A DNA stretch of 58,394 bases from an uncultured Ruminococcus sp. (GCA_902787825.1 CADAHS010000001.1:15669-74062), one strand, 5' to 3'; shown: positions 7,183 to 16,925, numbered from the stretch's first letter. The notes: generated from the sequence alone by a model not told the origin. Translations and numbers: made by a program.

Positions 7183-8514
7183 ATGGCTTTGCCTGTTGTT
7201 GCGATAGTAGGCAGACCAAATGTGGGTAAATCCACATTGTTCAATAAGCTGATAGGTCAAAGACTGTCTATTGTTGAAGATACGCCCGGCGTTACACGAG
7301 ACAGGATATACGGTAAATGTGACTGGCTTTCAAGAGAATTTATGCTGGTAGATACCGGAGGAATCGAACCGGACAGTACTGATGTGATCCTCGACCAGAT
7401 GAGAAGACAGGCTGAGGTCGCTATCACAAGCGCTGATGCTATAATTTTCGTGACCGATATGAAGACAGGTGTTACTGCGAGCGATTATGATGTTGCTCAG
7501 ATGCTGCAAAAGTCAGGTAAGCCTGTGGTTCTTTGCGTTAACAAGTGCGATAGCGTCGGGGAACCACCAATGGAATTCTATGAGTTTTATAATCTTGGCT
7601 TGGGTGAGCCTTTTGCGGTTTCGTCCGTTCACGGTCATGGTACCGGAGATATGCTTGATGAAGTCCTGAAATATCTTCCGCAGGAGCATGAGGATAATGA
7701 GGATGAGGACGTTATAAAGGTCGCTGTAATAGGTAAGCCAAATGTCGGTAAATCATCTATTATCAACAGGATTTGCGGAGAGGACAGGGTCATCGTGTCT
7801 GATATCGCAGGTACTACAAGAGATGCGACAGATTCTTCTGTCCAGAATGAACACGGCAAGTTCATTTTTATTGATACCGCCGGTATAAGACGAAAATCAA
7901 AAGTGCTTGACAGTATTGAGAAATTCTCGGTGCTCAGAGCATATATGGCTGTTGACAGAGCCGACGTTGCAGTTATAGTCATTGATGCGACTGTCGGTTT
8001 TACCGAGCAGGATTCAAAGGTTGCAGGCTATGCTCACGAAAAGGGCAAGGCTTGTGTTGTTGCGGTCAATAAATGGGATGCACTTGAAAAGGACACCAAT
8101 ACGATGAACGAGTTCAGGAAAGACCTTGATGAGAATTTCTCTTTCATGAGCTATGTCCCGTATGTCTTTATTTCTGCAAAAACAGGACAGCGACTCAACG
8201 ATCTGTTTGAAAAGATAAAGTATGTGGCTGAGCAGAATGCTGTAAGGATCCCTACCGGCAGGCTGAACGAGGTGCTTTCATATGCTACTTCAAGAGTGCA
8301 GCCGCCTTCAGACAAGGGTAGAAGACTGAAGATCTATTATATGACTCAGGCTTCAACAAAACCGCCTACGTTCGTTTATTTTGTCAACAGGGCGGATCTG
8401 TTCCACTTCTCTTATCAGAGATATCTGGAAAACCAGATAAGAGAGGTGTTCTCGCTTGATGGCACACCTATTGTGTTCAAGATCAGAGAGCGTGACAGAA
8501 ATGATGTTAAGTGA
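7183..8514 (+). CDS. der: Ribosome-associated GTPase Der (EngA)
   Basis: Essential tandem-domain GTPase needed for 50S subunit assembly. The first G domain has GRPNVGKS (residues 10-17), DTPGVTRDR, DTGG and NKCD. The second has GKPNVGKS near residue 184, AGTTRDA, DTAGIRRKSK and NKWD. A C-terminal KH-like domain follows (ATSRVQPPSDKGRRLKIYYMTQ). Total length about 443 residues is standard. Two adjacent ATGs exist at 7180 and 7183; GGAG at 7171-7174 sits 8 bases from the second, which I prefer. It heads a co-directional run and is followed 19 bases later by plsY, a neighbour pairing common in Firmicutes. Confidence 0.97.
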   Translation: MALPVVAIVGRPNVGKSTLFNKLIGQRLSIVEDTPGVTRDRIYGKCDWLSREFMLVDTGGIEPDSTDVILDQMRRQAEVAITSADAIIFVTDMKTGVTASDYDVAQMLQKSGKPVVLCVNKCDSVGEPPMEFYEFYNLGLGEPFAVSSVHGHGTGDMLDEVLKYLPQEHEDNEDEDVIKVAVIGKPNVGKSSIINRICGEDRVIVSDIAGTTRDATDSSVQNEHGKFIFIDTAGIRRKSKVLDSIEKFSVLRAYMAVDRADVAVIVIDATVGFTEQDSKVAGYAHEKGKACVVAVNKWDALEKDTNTMNEFRKDLDENFSFMSYVPYVFISAKTGQRLNDLFEKIKYVAEQNAVRIPTGRLNEVLSYATSRVQPPSDKGRRLKIYYMTQASTKPPTFVYFVNRADLFHFSYQRYLENQIREVFSLDGTPIVFKIRERDRNDVK

Positions 8515-8533
8515 TTCTTGGGAGGAAGTTTAG

Positions 8534-9217
8534 TTGAGTTATCTTGCGATAGCGTTCACTGTGATTTTTTCGTACCTTTTTGGTAGTCTTAATTCCGCAA
8601 TACTTGTTTGCAAAGCGTGGAAGCACAAGGACATCAGAGATTATGGAAGCAATAATGCGGGACTGACGAATGTGCTCAGAGTATTCGGAAAGGGTCCTGC
8701 GCTTGCAACATTGATCTTCGATCTGATAAAAGGTGTTGCGGCAGTTATAATCTGTCGTGTTGTAGTCACCAACGTGATGGGAGTAACGTTCTTTGGTGAC
8801 GATGAGTTCATAGGATATCTTGCAGGCTTTATTGTAATGCTGGGACACATTTTTCCCGTGTACTATGGATTTCACGGAGGAAAGGGCGTTCTGCTCGCAG
8901 CTACCACGCTGCTTACGATCGACCCGCTGACCTGTGCGTTGTCTGTGGGAGTTTTCATTCTGCTTGTGGTATTGACAAAATATGTTTCGGTAGGCTCGAT
9001 CGCTGCGGCAATTTCATATCCGATCTTTACATTTGTCGTGCAGACTTTTATTATCAAATATCCTGAGGGTGTGATACCCAATACGATAGTTGCTGCGATG
9101 ATAGGTGCAGTCATTGTTTATATGCACAAGCCTAATATAAAGAGGCTTATGAACGGTACCGAGAATAAGTTCGGCAGCAAAAATAAAACCGCTGAAACCG
9201 GATCAGCAGATAAATAA
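8534..9217 (+). CDS. plsY: Glycerol-3-phosphate acyltransferase PlsY
   Basis: Integral membrane enzyme that acylates glycerol 3-phosphate with acyl-phosphate, the first step of phospholipid synthesis. The 227-residue protein has about five hydrophobic segments and the family motifs FGSLNSAILVCK, GSNNAGLTN (canonical GSxNxGxTN) and GHIFPVYYGFHGGKGV (acyl-phosphate loop). It appears to start at TTG 8534, with GGAGG at 8521-8525. A lysine-rich tail (KFGSKNKTAETGSADK) extends past the last membrane span. It is directly followed by gpsA, which makes its substrate. Confidence 0.96.
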   Translation: MSYLAIAFTVIFSYLFGSLNSAILVCKAWKHKDIRDYGSNNAGLTNVLRVFGKGPALATLIFDLIKGVAAVIICRVVVTNVMGVTFFGDDEFIGYLAGFIVMLGHIFPVYYGFHGGKGVLLAATTLLTIDPLTCALSVGVFILLVVLTKYVSVGSIAAAISYPIFTFVVQTFIIKYPEGVIPNTIVAAMIGAVIVYMHKPNIKRLMNGTENKFGSKNKTAETGSADK

Positions 9218-9241
9218 TTTCTTGAAAGGAGAGGTTCGGAT

Positions 9242-10249
9242 TTGGCTCGTGTTACTGTACTCGGTTCGGGAGCATTCGGACTTGCACTGGCCATAATATG
9301 TGACAATCTTGGAAACGATGTCACTGTATGGTCAGCGTTCAAAGAGGAGATAGATACTATAAGGGAGACCGGCGAAAACGCCGCAAAACTCCCGGGAGTG
9401 AAGATAAATAAGACTATAAATCTTACAACCGATATATCCTGCGTCAAGGGTGCGGATATGGTCCTTCTGGGAATTCCTTCATCATTTCTCAGAAGTGTTT
9501 GTGAGCAGGCTGCGGAGTTTATGAGCCCGGATAGTATTGTTGTTAATACGTCAAAAGGACTTGAAGCTGATACATTCAAGACGATGAGTCAGGTCGCAAA
9601 AGAGTGTTTTCCCGATAACACAGTTGCGGTACTGACAGGACCCTCGCACGCTGAAGAGGTCGGCAGAGGTATACCAACAACTGTCATAACCGCCTGTGAT
9701 AATTACGAAGCGGCAAAGTTTATTCAGAAAACGCTTACGACAACTGTTTTCAGGGTATATCTGTGTGATGACGTTATGGGCGCTGAGATAGGCGGTTCGC
9801 TTAAAAATGTTATTGCTCTTGCAGCGGGTGTCTGCGACGGTCTGGGTTTTGGCGACAACACAAAGGCTGCACTTATGACAAGAGGGATAAGCGAGATACG
9901 CAGACTTGGTATCGCAATGGGTGCTCAGGAGGAAACTTTTGCAGGACTCAGCGGAATAGGTGATCTCATTGTAACCTGCTGCAGTATGCACAGCCGTAAC
10001 AGACGTGCGGGAATACTGATCGGAAAGGGCACTTCACCCGAAGAAGCGGTCAGACAGGTCGGTACTGTTGAAGGTTATGTATGCACCAAAAACGCTTATG
10101 CGCTTGCCAAGAAGCTTAAAGTCGAGATGCCTATAACGCAGGAGCTTTATGGTATACTGTTTGAGGCAAAGCCTGCAAGTATGGCTCTGTCCAACCTTAT
10201 GAACAGACCTTCTACGACCGAGACCGAAGCTGATTTTCTTAACAGATAA
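9242..10249 (+). CDS. gpsA: Glycerol-3-phosphate dehydrogenase [NAD(P)+]
   Basis: Reduces dihydroxyacetone phosphate to sn-glycerol 3-phosphate for phospholipid synthesis, supplying PlsY encoded just upstream. The 335-residue protein has the N-terminal Rossmann loop (VLGSGAFGLALA), NTSKGLE, the LTGPSHAEEV motif, the catalytic lysine region GGSLKNVIALAAG and GFGDNTKAAL, and the GLSGIGDLIVTC motif. The start is TTG at 9242, preceded by GAAAGGAGAG. Together with plsY it forms a phospholipid pair inside the der-polC run. Confidence 0.97.
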   Translation: MARVTVLGSGAFGLALAIICDNLGNDVTVWSAFKEEIDTIRETGENAAKLPGVKINKTINLTTDISCVKGADMVLLGIPSSFLRSVCEQAAEFMSPDSIVVNTSKGLEADTFKTMSQVAKECFPDNTVAVLTGPSHAEEVGRGIPTTVITACDNYEAAKFIQKTLTTTVFRVYLCDDVMGAEIGGSLKNVIALAAGVCDGLGFGDNTKAALMTRGISEIRRLGIAMGAQEETFAGLSGIGDLIVTCCSMHSRNRRAGILIGKGTSPEEAVRQVGTVEGYVCTKNAYALAKKLKVEMPITQELYGILFEAKPASMALSNLMNRPSTTETEADFLNR

Positions 10250-10259
10250 AGAGGTACAT

Positions 10260-10658
10260 ATGCTTAAAACTATACATCTTAGAACCAGAGAGCAATCTGC
10301 GTTTTACAATATCACCAGCTATGTCAGACAGGCTGTGAATGAGTCTGGCGTCAGCGAGGGTATCGCTGTGGTTTTCTGTCCGCACACTACGGCGGGGATC
10401 ACTATCAACGAAAATGCCGATCCCGATGTCGTTGAGGATCTGACATATGCTCTTGCCAAGACTTTCCCCGACAGACCCCAGTTCAAGCACGCTGAGGGCA
10501 ATTCGCACGCACATATGAAATCCACCTGTATCGGATGCTCGGAAACGGTAATAATCAGTGATAACAGGCTTATGCTCGGAACCTGGCAGGGGATCTATTT
10601 TGTGGAGTGTGACGGACCAAGGGAAAGGACATTCTACGTCAAGATAATCAGAGGATAA
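10260..10658 (+). CDS. YjbQ/UPF0047 family protein
   Basis: 132-residue member of the YjbQ (UPF0047) family, which forms trimers with a conserved His/Glu/Asp metal-binding pocket; some members show weak thiamine-phosphate synthase activity, but the physiological role is unsettled. Seen here: FCPHTTAGITINENADPDV near residues 39-57, a central HAEGNSHAHMKST histidine cluster, and GTWQGIYFVECDGPR near the C-terminus, all family hallmarks. The ATG at 10260 lies 10 bases after gpsA, with AAAGAGGT upstream. No thiamine genes are nearby, so I would not infer a thiamine role from context. Confidence 0.92.
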   Translation: MLKTIHLRTREQSAFYNITSYVRQAVNESGVSEGIAVVFCPHTTAGITINENADPDVVEDLTYALAKTFPDRPQFKHAEGNSHAHMKSTCIGCSETVIISDNRLMLGTWQGIYFVECDGPRERTFYVKIIRG

Positions 10659-10704
10659 ACGTTACGGGAGTACCCGAAAAAATGAATTATAAGGAGTGGC
10701 TGTT

Positions 10705-11409
10705 ATGGAACCAAAGTACAAAAGGATCCTGCTCAAGCTGAGCGGTGAGGCTCTTGCGGGAAACAAGAAAATGGGGCTTGATTTTGATGTTATCAACACC
10801 TTCGGAAAAAGCATAAAAAAATGTGTTGATGCAGGTGTAGAAGTAGGTATCGTAGTTGGCGGAGGAAACTTCTGGAGAGGACGCTCAAGCGGTGCTATGG
10901 ACAGAACAAGAGCAGACCATATCGGAATGCTCGCAACGATAATGAATGCACTTGCTGTTGCTGACGGACTTGAAGCCTGTGGACTTGAAGTGCGTGTGCA
11001 GACATCTATCTCGATGCCTCAGGTCGCTGAGCCTTACATAAGGAACAAGACTATGAGACATTTTGAAAAGGGCAGAGTCTGCATTTTCGGCGGCGGAACA
11101 GGAAATCCGTTTTTCTCTACCGACACTGCTGCTGCGCTCAGAGGCGTTGAGATCGAAGCAGACATCTTCTTTAAGGCTACAATGGTCGATGGTGTGTATG
11201 ACAAGGATCCTAAAAAATATCCGGATGCAGTCAAGTATGATGAGCTTTCTTTTGCTGAGATACTTGCAAAGGGCTTAAAGGTCATGGATTCCACGGCTGC
11301 TGCGATGTGTCAGGATAATAATCTTCCTGTGCTTGTTTTTGACCTCGCACGACCGGATAATATATATGATGCCTGCATGGGCAAAAATATCGGAACTATT
11401 GTAAAATAA
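10705..11409 (+). CDS. pyrH: UMP kinase
   Basis: Phosphorylates UMP to UDP in pyrimidine nucleotide synthesis (hexameric amino-acid-kinase fold). The 234-residue protein has [14 protein letters not shown] at the N-terminus, [11 protein letters not shown] (about residues 52-62), [18 protein letters not shown], the metal/ATP segment [15 protein letters not shown], and [13 protein letters not shown] chose ATG 10705 because AAGGAGTGG lies about five bases before it. It is followed closely by frr, the usual partner; rpsB and tsf, which precede pyrH in many bacteria, are absent here. Confidence 0.97.
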   Translation: MEPKYKRILLKLSGEALAGNKKMGLDFDVINTFGKSIKKCVDAGVEVGIVVGGGNFWRGRSSGAMDRTRADHIGMLATIMNALAVADGLEACGLEVRVQTSISMPQVAEPYIRNKTMRHFEKGRVCIFGGGTGNPFFSTDTAAALRGVEIEADIFFKATMVDGVYDKDPKKYPDAVKYDELSFAEILAKGLKVMDSTAAAMCQDNNLPVLVFDLARPDNIYDACMGKNIGTIVK

Positions 11410-11432
11410 CTTATAAAAAGGAGCGAATTGTT

Positions 11433-11987
11433 ATGAAAGAACTTAAAGAAAAAGCTAAGAGCAAAATGGAAAAATCCATAAACGTTATGCTTTCAGATTT
11501 TGCTGCTATCAGAGCAGGCAGAGCTAACCCGAACGTGCTTGACAAAGTCAAGGTCGACTACTATGGAGCGCCAACACCTGTGAACCAGATGGCTGCTGTT
11601 TCTGTTGCAGAAGCAAGAGTGCTGGTTATAACACCGTGGGATAAGTCAACGCTCAAATCAATCGAAAAGGCTATCCAGGCTTCGGATATAGGTATCAATC
11701 CTCAGAATGACGGACAGGTTATACGCCTGACATTCCCTCAGCTCACAGAGGACAGACGTAAAGAGATCGTTAAGGACGTTAAAAAGGGCGGCGAGGATAC
11801 AAAGGTCGCTATCCGTTCTATCAGACGTGACGCAATGGAAAAGCTCAAGGCTATGAAAAAGAACAGCGAGATAACTGAGGACGAGCAGAAGGACGGCGAG
11901 GAAGCTATCCAGAAGATGACGGACAAGTTCTGCAAGGAAGTTGACGAGCACGTTGCTGAAAAGGAGAAGGAGATCCTTTCTATCTGA
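11433..11987 (+). CDS. frr: Ribosome recycling factor
   Basis: Splits post-termination ribosomes together with EF-G. 184 residues, standard length. It has a basic helical N-terminus (KEKAKSKMEKSINVM), the RAGRANPNVLDKV motif, PTPVNQMAAVSV, and long charged C-terminal helices with REDIRRDAMEKLK-like content (IRSIRRDAMEKLK). AAGGAG lies upstream of the ATG. The pyrH-frr-uppS-cdsA order is classical. Confidence 0.98.
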   Translation: MKELKEKAKSKMEKSINVMLSDFAAIRAGRANPNVLDKVKVDYYGAPTPVNQMAAVSVAEARVLVITPWDKSTLKSIEKAIQASDIGINPQNDGQVIRLTFPQLTEDRRKEIVKDVKKGGEDTKVAIRSIRRDAMEKLKAMKKNSEITEDEQKDGEEAIQKMTDKFCKEVDEHVAEKEKEILSI

Positions 11988-12013
11988 TCTGAACATCTTA
12001 CGGAGACTATACT

Positions 12014-12757
12014 ATGGCATTATTCAACAAGTCAGCTAAACAAAGCGAAAATGATGAGATCCTTAATATCCCGACCCATGTAGGGGTTATTATGGACGGA
12101 AACGGAAGGTGGGCTAAAAAGCGAGGCCTTCCCAGAAAATTCGGACACCGTCAGGGCGCTCAGAATTTCCGTGCGATCACAAGGCACGCAAAAGAAGTCG
12201 GCGTGAAATATATTACCTTCTATGCCTTTTCAACGGAGAACTGGAAGCGTCCGCAGGACGAGGTGGACGCACTTATGGAGCTTTTTGAAAAATATCTCGA
12301 TGAGCTGAATGATTTTCTTAAAGAAAAGGTGCGTATCCGATTTATCGGTGACCGCACAAAGCTTAGTCCATCGCTTCAGAAGAAGATGTATGAGTCTGAA
12401 CAGCTGTCAAAGGATTATGATATAATGACACTGCTGCTTGCGATTAACTACGGCGGCAGAGATGAGATATGCCATAGCTGCAAAACGCTTGCACAGTTGG
12501 TAAAACAGGGAAAGCTCGAGCCTGAGGATATAACTATGGATATGATACAGCAAAACCTTTATACTCAGGAGGTCCCGCCTGTAGATCTTGTTATAAGACC
12601 AAGCGGTGAACAGAGACTTTCTAACTTTATGATATGGCAGTGTGCATATGCGGAATTCTATTATTCTGATATTCTGTGGCCTGATTTCAATAATGCGGAA
12701 TTTGACAAGGCTATCCGTGCTTACAGCGACAGAAACAGACGATTCGGAGGAATATAA
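12014..12757 (+). CDS. uppS: Undecaprenyl diphosphate synthase (cis-prenyltransferase)
   Basis: Builds C55 undecaprenyl diphosphate, the lipid carrier for peptidoglycan and other wall polymers. The 247-residue protein shows the catalytic MDGNGRWAKKRGLPR motif with its Asp, the GHRQGAQ segment, YAFSTENWKRP, and near the C-terminus RPSGEQRLSNFMIWQ with YAEFYYSDILWPDF. A short charged N-terminal extension (FNKSAKQSENDEI) precedes the catalytic core. It is followed 3 bases later by cdsA. Confidence 0.97.
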   Translation: MALFNKSAKQSENDEILNIPTHVGVIMDGNGRWAKKRGLPRKFGHRQGAQNFRAITRHAKEVGVKYITFYAFSTENWKRPQDEVDALMELFEKYLDELNDFLKEKVRIRFIGDRTKLSPSLQKKMYESEQLSKDYDIMTLLLAINYGGRDEICHSCKTLAQLVKQGKLEPEDITMDMIQQNLYTQEVPPVDLVIRPSGEQRLSNFMIWQCAYAEFYYSDILWPDFNNAEFDKAIRAYSDRNRRFGGI

Positions 12758-12760
12758 ATA

Positions 12761-13588
12761 ATGAGCACTCGTATTAAATCAGCGGCAGTCGCAATCATAA
12801 TTGCGGTGATAATGCTGATACTTCATGACACTTTTGTATTCAACATTGCCCTGGGAGCTATAATCTGTATAGCTGTCTGGGAGGTGTTCAAAGCAACGGG
12901 TTATGTCAAGCACCAGAAGGTTGCGATAGCCTGCTATGCATTTATCGCTATTGATGCGATAATGCCTGCACTGTTCGCTCATGGCTGGATGATGTTTTTC
13001 AATTCAAATCTGTACTATCCGTTGTTTGTAACTGTTGTCTGTGTGATGTATCTTATCGACCACAAAAACTTTAATTATACCGATTTTTTTGTAATGATCG
13101 GCGTTACGTCACTTTTCAATTACTGTTTCTCAAAGCTGACTGTTATGGCTCGTGAGCCGGGCGGAGTTTTCCTGCTGCTTATCACACTTTGCGCAGCATG
13201 GCTCGCAGACAGCGGCGCATATTTTGCCGGAACATTTCTTGGCAAGACACCGCTTTGCCCTGAGATCAGCCCTAAGAAAACTGTTGAAGGACTTATCGGC
13301 GGTATTGCTTCAAACGGAATAATCATGCTTATCATTTCGCTTGTTTACAGGTATCTGTGCAAGGGAAATCCGCTCCATTTTGGTTGGATAATTATTGCCG
13401 GGATGGTATGCGCAGTCATTGGTCTTGTCGGTGATCTTACCGCTTCAATAATCAAACGACAGACAGGTATCAAGGACTATGGAAATATAATGCCCGGTCA
13501 CGGCGGAGTTATGGACAGGTTCGACAGCGTCCTGCTTGTTGCACCGTTCATGTACTACCTGTATACACAGGGCTTGATCTTTGCATAA
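12761..13588 (+). CDS. cdsA: Phosphatidate cytidylyltransferase
   Basis: Polytopic membrane enzyme making CDP-diacylglycerol from CTP and phosphatidate. The 275-residue protein has about seven to eight hydrophobic segments and the C-terminal CDP-diglyceride synthase signature (LVGDLTASIIKRQTGIKDYG, then MPGHGGVMDRFDS), together with LADSGAYFAGTFLGK and SPKKTVEGLIGG. It is co-transcribed with uppS and followed 65 bases later by dxr. Confidence 0.96.
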   Translation: MSTRIKSAAVAIIIAVIMLILHDTFVFNIALGAIICIAVWEVFKATGYVKHQKVAIACYAFIAIDAIMPALFAHGWMMFFNSNLYYPLFVTVVCVMYLIDHKNFNYTDFFVMIGVTSLFNYCFSKLTVMAREPGGVFLLLITLCAAWLADSGAYFAGTFLGKTPLCPEISPKKTVEGLIGGIASNGIIMLIISLVYRYLCKGNPLHFGWIIIAGMVCAVIGLVGDLTASIIKRQTGIKDYGNIMPGHGGVMDRFDSVLLVAPFMYYLYTQGLIFA

Positions 13589-13653
13589 TAATATCTATCC
13601 GATTAGGGGCAGGCTGTATGCTTACCCCTATGAGTATTTAAAGGACTTTGAAG

Positions 13654-14805
13654 ATGAAAAGAATTACTATACTTGGTTCGACCGGTTCTATCGGAACGCA
13701 GGCAATAGAGATATGCGACAAGCACGGTATCCGGATCGCTGCGCTGGCTGCGTACTCTAATACCGAACTGCTTGCAAAACAGGCAAAACAGCATAATGTA
13801 AAAACTGTCTGCATATACTGTGAGCAAAAACGGGATGAGCTTCAAACTCTTGTAGGCAGCGATGTCAGAGTGCTTACTGGAATGGAAGGTCTTAAAGAGA
13901 TCGCTGCAATGCAAGACGTTGATATAATGCTCAACAGTGTGGTCGGAATGGTCGGGCTTGTTCCGACGCTGACAGCTATCGAGCACGGCACGGATATTGC
14001 TCTTGCCAACAAGGAAACACTTGTTGCAGGCGGAAAACTCGTTATAAACAGCGCCAAGAAAAATGGTGTGAACATTTATCCCGTGGACAGTGAGCATTCA
14101 GCGATCTTTCAGTGCCTTCAGGGAAACAAGCGTGAACAGCTCAAAGGGATAATCCTTACGGCTTCCGGCGGCCCGTTTTATAAAAAGACAAAGAAGGACC
14201 TTGAAAACGTAGGAGTTGAGCAGGCACTCGCCCACCCGAACTGGTCAATGGGCAGAATAATTACAATAGATTCTGCAACGCTTATGAACAAGGGACTTGA
14301 GTTTATCGAAGCCATCTGGCTATTTGACCTCAGACCGGATCAGATAGAGATCGTTGTTCAAAGGGAAAGTGTTGTGCATTCGGCGGTTGAATATATGGAT
14401 AACTCAGTCATCGCACAGATGGGCGTACCGGATATGAAAATACCGATACAGTATGCGCTGCTTTATCCTGAAAGAGTTGATTGCCCGACAAAGCATCTGT
14501 CACTTGCTGACTATGGTACACTCAGCTTTGACAGACCGGATTATGATACGTTCGACTGTCTGAGCGCCTGCATAAAAGCGATCACCATCGGCGGTACCAA
14601 ACCTGCGATAGTCAATGGTGCTAACGAGGTAGCTGTTGCAGCATTTCTGGAAGGAAAGATTAAATTCCTTGCAATAGGAGAGCTTGTAACAAAGGCGCTT
14701 GAAAATGTAAAAGAAAAAGATATAACCTGTGTAGAAGATGTGCTTGATGCAGATAAAGAGGCAAGAGAGTACGTTAGAAAGCTGATAGACGAAAGGGATA
14801 ATTAG
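13654..14805 (+). CDS. dxr: 1-deoxy-D-xylulose 5-phosphate reductoisomerase
   Basis: First committed step of the MEP isoprenoid pathway: DXP plus NADPH to MEP. The 383-residue protein has the NADPH loop LGSTGSIGTQAIE at the N-terminus, ALANKETLVAGG, the metal/substrate motif PVDSEHSAIFQCL, the flexible-loop region ASGGPF, the NWSMGRIITIDSATLMNKGLE block, and NGANEVAV. The ATG at 13654 has AAGGA eight bases upstream; an earlier TTG two codons before has worse spacing. It works with ispG, two genes downstream, and feeds uppS. Confidence 0.97.
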   Translation: MKRITILGSTGSIGTQAIEICDKHGIRIAALAAYSNTELLAKQAKQHNVKTVCIYCEQKRDELQTLVGSDVRVLTGMEGLKEIAAMQDVDIMLNSVVGMVGLVPTLTAIEHGTDIALANKETLVAGGKLVINSAKKNGVNIYPVDSEHSAIFQCLQGNKREQLKGIILTASGGPFYKKTKKDLENVGVEQALAHPNWSMGRIITIDSATLMNKGLEFIEAIWLFDLRPDQIEIVVQRESVVHSAVEYMDNSVIAQMGVPDMKIPIQYALLYPERVDCPTKHLSLADYGTLSFDRPDYDTFDCLSACIKAITIGGTKPAIVNGANEVAVAAFLEGKIKFLAIGELVTKALENVKEKDITCVEDVLDADKEAREYVRKLIDERDN

Positions 14806-14808
14806 TAT

Positions 14809-15858
14809 ATGAGAACTGTGGGGTCTATTATTTTTGCGGTGCTGATGTTTGAGGTGATAATCGTTATTCACGAGTTCGGTCACTTCATTGCTGCAAGAAA
14901 GAATAAGGTCAGGGTAAATGAGTTTTCAATAGGTATGGGTCCTGCTTTGTTTAAGAAGAAAAAGGGCGATACGCTTTATGCGCTCAGGATAATACCATTT
15001 GGCGGATACTGTGCAATGGAAGGCGAGGACGGAGAAAGCGAAGACGATGGTGCATTCTGCAAAAAAGCCGTATGGCGCAGGATCATCATAGTCATTGCTG
15101 GTGTGGTGATGAATCTGATCCTTGGGATCGTTCTGCTGCTCATCAACACTGCGACAAGCGGTCCTTACGCATCCACGACCATCTCGTACTTTGAAGAAAA
15201 TGCATCTTCGCACAGATCCGGGCTTGAGCTTGGCGACAGGATCGTGAAGATCAACGGTATGCGTATTTTTACAACAATGGATATGTCCTTTCAGTTCAAA
15301 AATGATAAGGACGGTGTGTTTGATATCGTCGTTGAACGTGAGGGCGAGCTGAAAGAGTTAAAAGATGTTGCTTTTACCACTGACGATAAGACTATGCACG
15401 TTGATTTCAAAGTCAAGCCTGTCGAACTGAATGTTGGAACGGTCGTTGCTCAGACATTCAGACAGGGAGTGTCAGATGCAAGACTGATATATATTTCGCT
15501 CAGAGACCTTATCACCGGCAAGTATTCTCTTCGGGAGCTTAGCGGACCTGTTGGCATCGTTGATACGATCGGTGAGGTCGTAAAATCCGAAACTGACGAG
15601 TCGGGGAAAATTGACTGGGCAAGCCTTGCACATACGATGCTTTCAATGTGTGCCTTTATTACGATCAATATAGGATTATTCAATCTGCTTCCGCTGCCTG
15701 CACTTGATGGCGGAAGGCTGGTGTTCCTGATAATTGAAGCGATAAGAAGAAAACCGGTAAAACCTGAACATGAGGGTATGGTCCATTTTATCGGGCTTAT
15801 AGCATTGCTGGTCCTGATGGCGATAATTACAATAAGTGATATACTGAAACTGTTTTAA
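14809..15858 (+). CDS. rseP: RIP zinc metalloprotease RseP (site-2 protease family)
   Basis: Membrane-embedded protease that cuts anti-sigma factors and remnant signal peptides. The 349-residue protein has the HExxH zinc site in the first membrane segment (VIIVIHEFGHFIAARK, about residues 18-33), one PDZ domain (SSHRSGLELGDRIVKINGM), and the C-terminal NLLPLPALDGGRLVF motif carrying the third metal ligand region. The SGPVGIVDTIG segment is also typical. Its position between dxr and ispG is a conserved Firmicutes arrangement. Its stop codon overlaps the ispG start (TAATG). Confidence 0.96.
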   Translation: MRTVGSIIFAVLMFEVIIVIHEFGHFIAARKNKVRVNEFSIGMGPALFKKKKGDTLYALRIIPFGGYCAMEGEDGESEDDGAFCKKAVWRRIIIVIAGVVMNLILGIVLLLINTATSGPYASTTISYFEENASSHRSGLELGDRIVKINGMRIFTTMDMSFQFKNDKDGVFDIVVEREGELKELKDVAFTTDDKTMHVDFKVKPVELNVGTVVAQTFRQGVSDARLIYISLRDLITGKYSLRELSGPVGIVDTIGEVVKSETDESGKIDWASLAHTMLSMCAFITINIGLFNLLPLPALDGGRLVFLIIEAIRRKPVKPEHEGMVHFIGLIALLVLMAIITISDILKLF

Positions 15859-16913
15859 TGAAAATGGTGATTGAAATGAGAGAATGCAGACCGGTTAAGG
15901 TCGGGAAACTGACTCTGGACGGAAAAAAGATATATGTACAGTCAATGCTCAGTGTGCCTTCAACAGATATCGGGGCATCGGTCGCACAGGCTGTTGAACT
16001 TGAAAAAGCAGGCTGCGAGATAGTCAGGGCAGCAATACCTGATATGGAGGCTGTCAAGCTGATCCCGGCAATTAAGGAAAAAATAGATATACCGCTTGTG
16101 GCTGATATTCATTTTGATTATAAGCTTGCGCTTGCTTCTGCACAGGCAGGCGTAGATGCAATACGCATAAATCCCGGAAATATCGGTGATCCCGAGCGTG
16201 TTAAAGCGGTTGTGAAAGAGTGTACAAACAGAGGTCTGCCGATAAGGATAGGTGTCAACGGCGGTTCGCTTGAAAAGGACATTCTTGCCAAATACGGTTC
16301 GCCTTGCGCAGAGGCACTTGTGCAAAGCGCAATGGGTCATGTTAGGATACTTGAAAACTGTGATTTTGAAAATATTGTTATCTCGATCAAATCCTCTGAT
16401 GTTCCTACGATGATAAAAGCTTATCGGCTTCTTGCACAGGAGTGTGATTATCCGCTTCACCTCGGCGTTACTGAGGCAGGCACAGAAAGAATGGGCGTTA
16501 TAAAGTCAGCCGTCGGTATCGGTTCGCTGCTTGTGGACGGGATCGGAGAAACGATCAGAGTCTCACTGACAGACGATCCTGTAAAGGAGATTTATGCCGC
16601 AAAGGATATCCTGAAATCCATCGGGAAGGGAAGCGGTGTAAGGATAGTTTCCTGTCCGACCTGCGGAAGAACAAGGATAGATCTTATAGGACTTGCCAAA
16701 AAGGTCGAGGATATGACTAAAAACATTGAAAAGGATATCACTGTCGCTGTTATGGGCTGCGTTGTGAATGGCATAGGCGAAGCAGGTGAAGCTGATGTCG
16801 GTATCGCAGGAGGAAACAACTGCGTGGTACTTTTCAAGAACGGCCGCAAGCTTGCTAAGCTGCCTGAGGATAAGGCTCTTGACGCACTTATGGACGAGAT
16901 AAACAAACTTTAA
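15858..16913 (+). CDS. ispG: 4-hydroxy-3-methylbut-2-enyl diphosphate synthase
   Basis: [4Fe-4S] enzyme converting MEcPP to HMBPP, the penultimate MEP-pathway step. About 351 residues, a short bacterial form. Seen are QSMLSVPSTD, VADIHFDYKLALA, RINPGNIG, the cysteine motif SCPTCGRTR near residue 264, and MGCVVNGIGEAGEADVGIAGG with the third cluster cysteine near residue 299. The ATG at 15858 overlaps the rseP stop; an in-frame ATG at 15876 (MRECRPVKVG) is also plausible. It is followed by polC after 12 bases. Confidence 0.96.
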   Translation: MKMVIEMRECRPVKVGKLTLDGKKIYVQSMLSVPSTDIGASVAQAVELEKAGCEIVRAAIPDMEAVKLIPAIKEKIDIPLVADIHFDYKLALASAQAGVDAIRINPGNIGDPERVKAVVKECTNRGLPIRIGVNGGSLEKDILAKYGSPCAEALVQSAMGHVRILENCDFENIVISIKSSDVPTMIKAYRLLAQECDYPLHLGVTEAGTERMGVIKSAVGIGSLLVDGIGETIRVSLTDDPVKEIYAAKDILKSIGKGSGVRIVSCPTCGRTRIDLIGLAKKVEDMTKNIEKDITVAVMGCVVNGIGEAGEADVGIAGGNNCVVLFKNGRKLAKLPEDKALDALMDEINKL

Positions 16914-16925
16914 AGGATAAATAAA

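Noticed and set aside
13604-13630. Inverted repeat between cdsA and dxr as a terminator
   Set aside because: Only 6 bp of stem with a 15-base loop and no T tract; probably chance.
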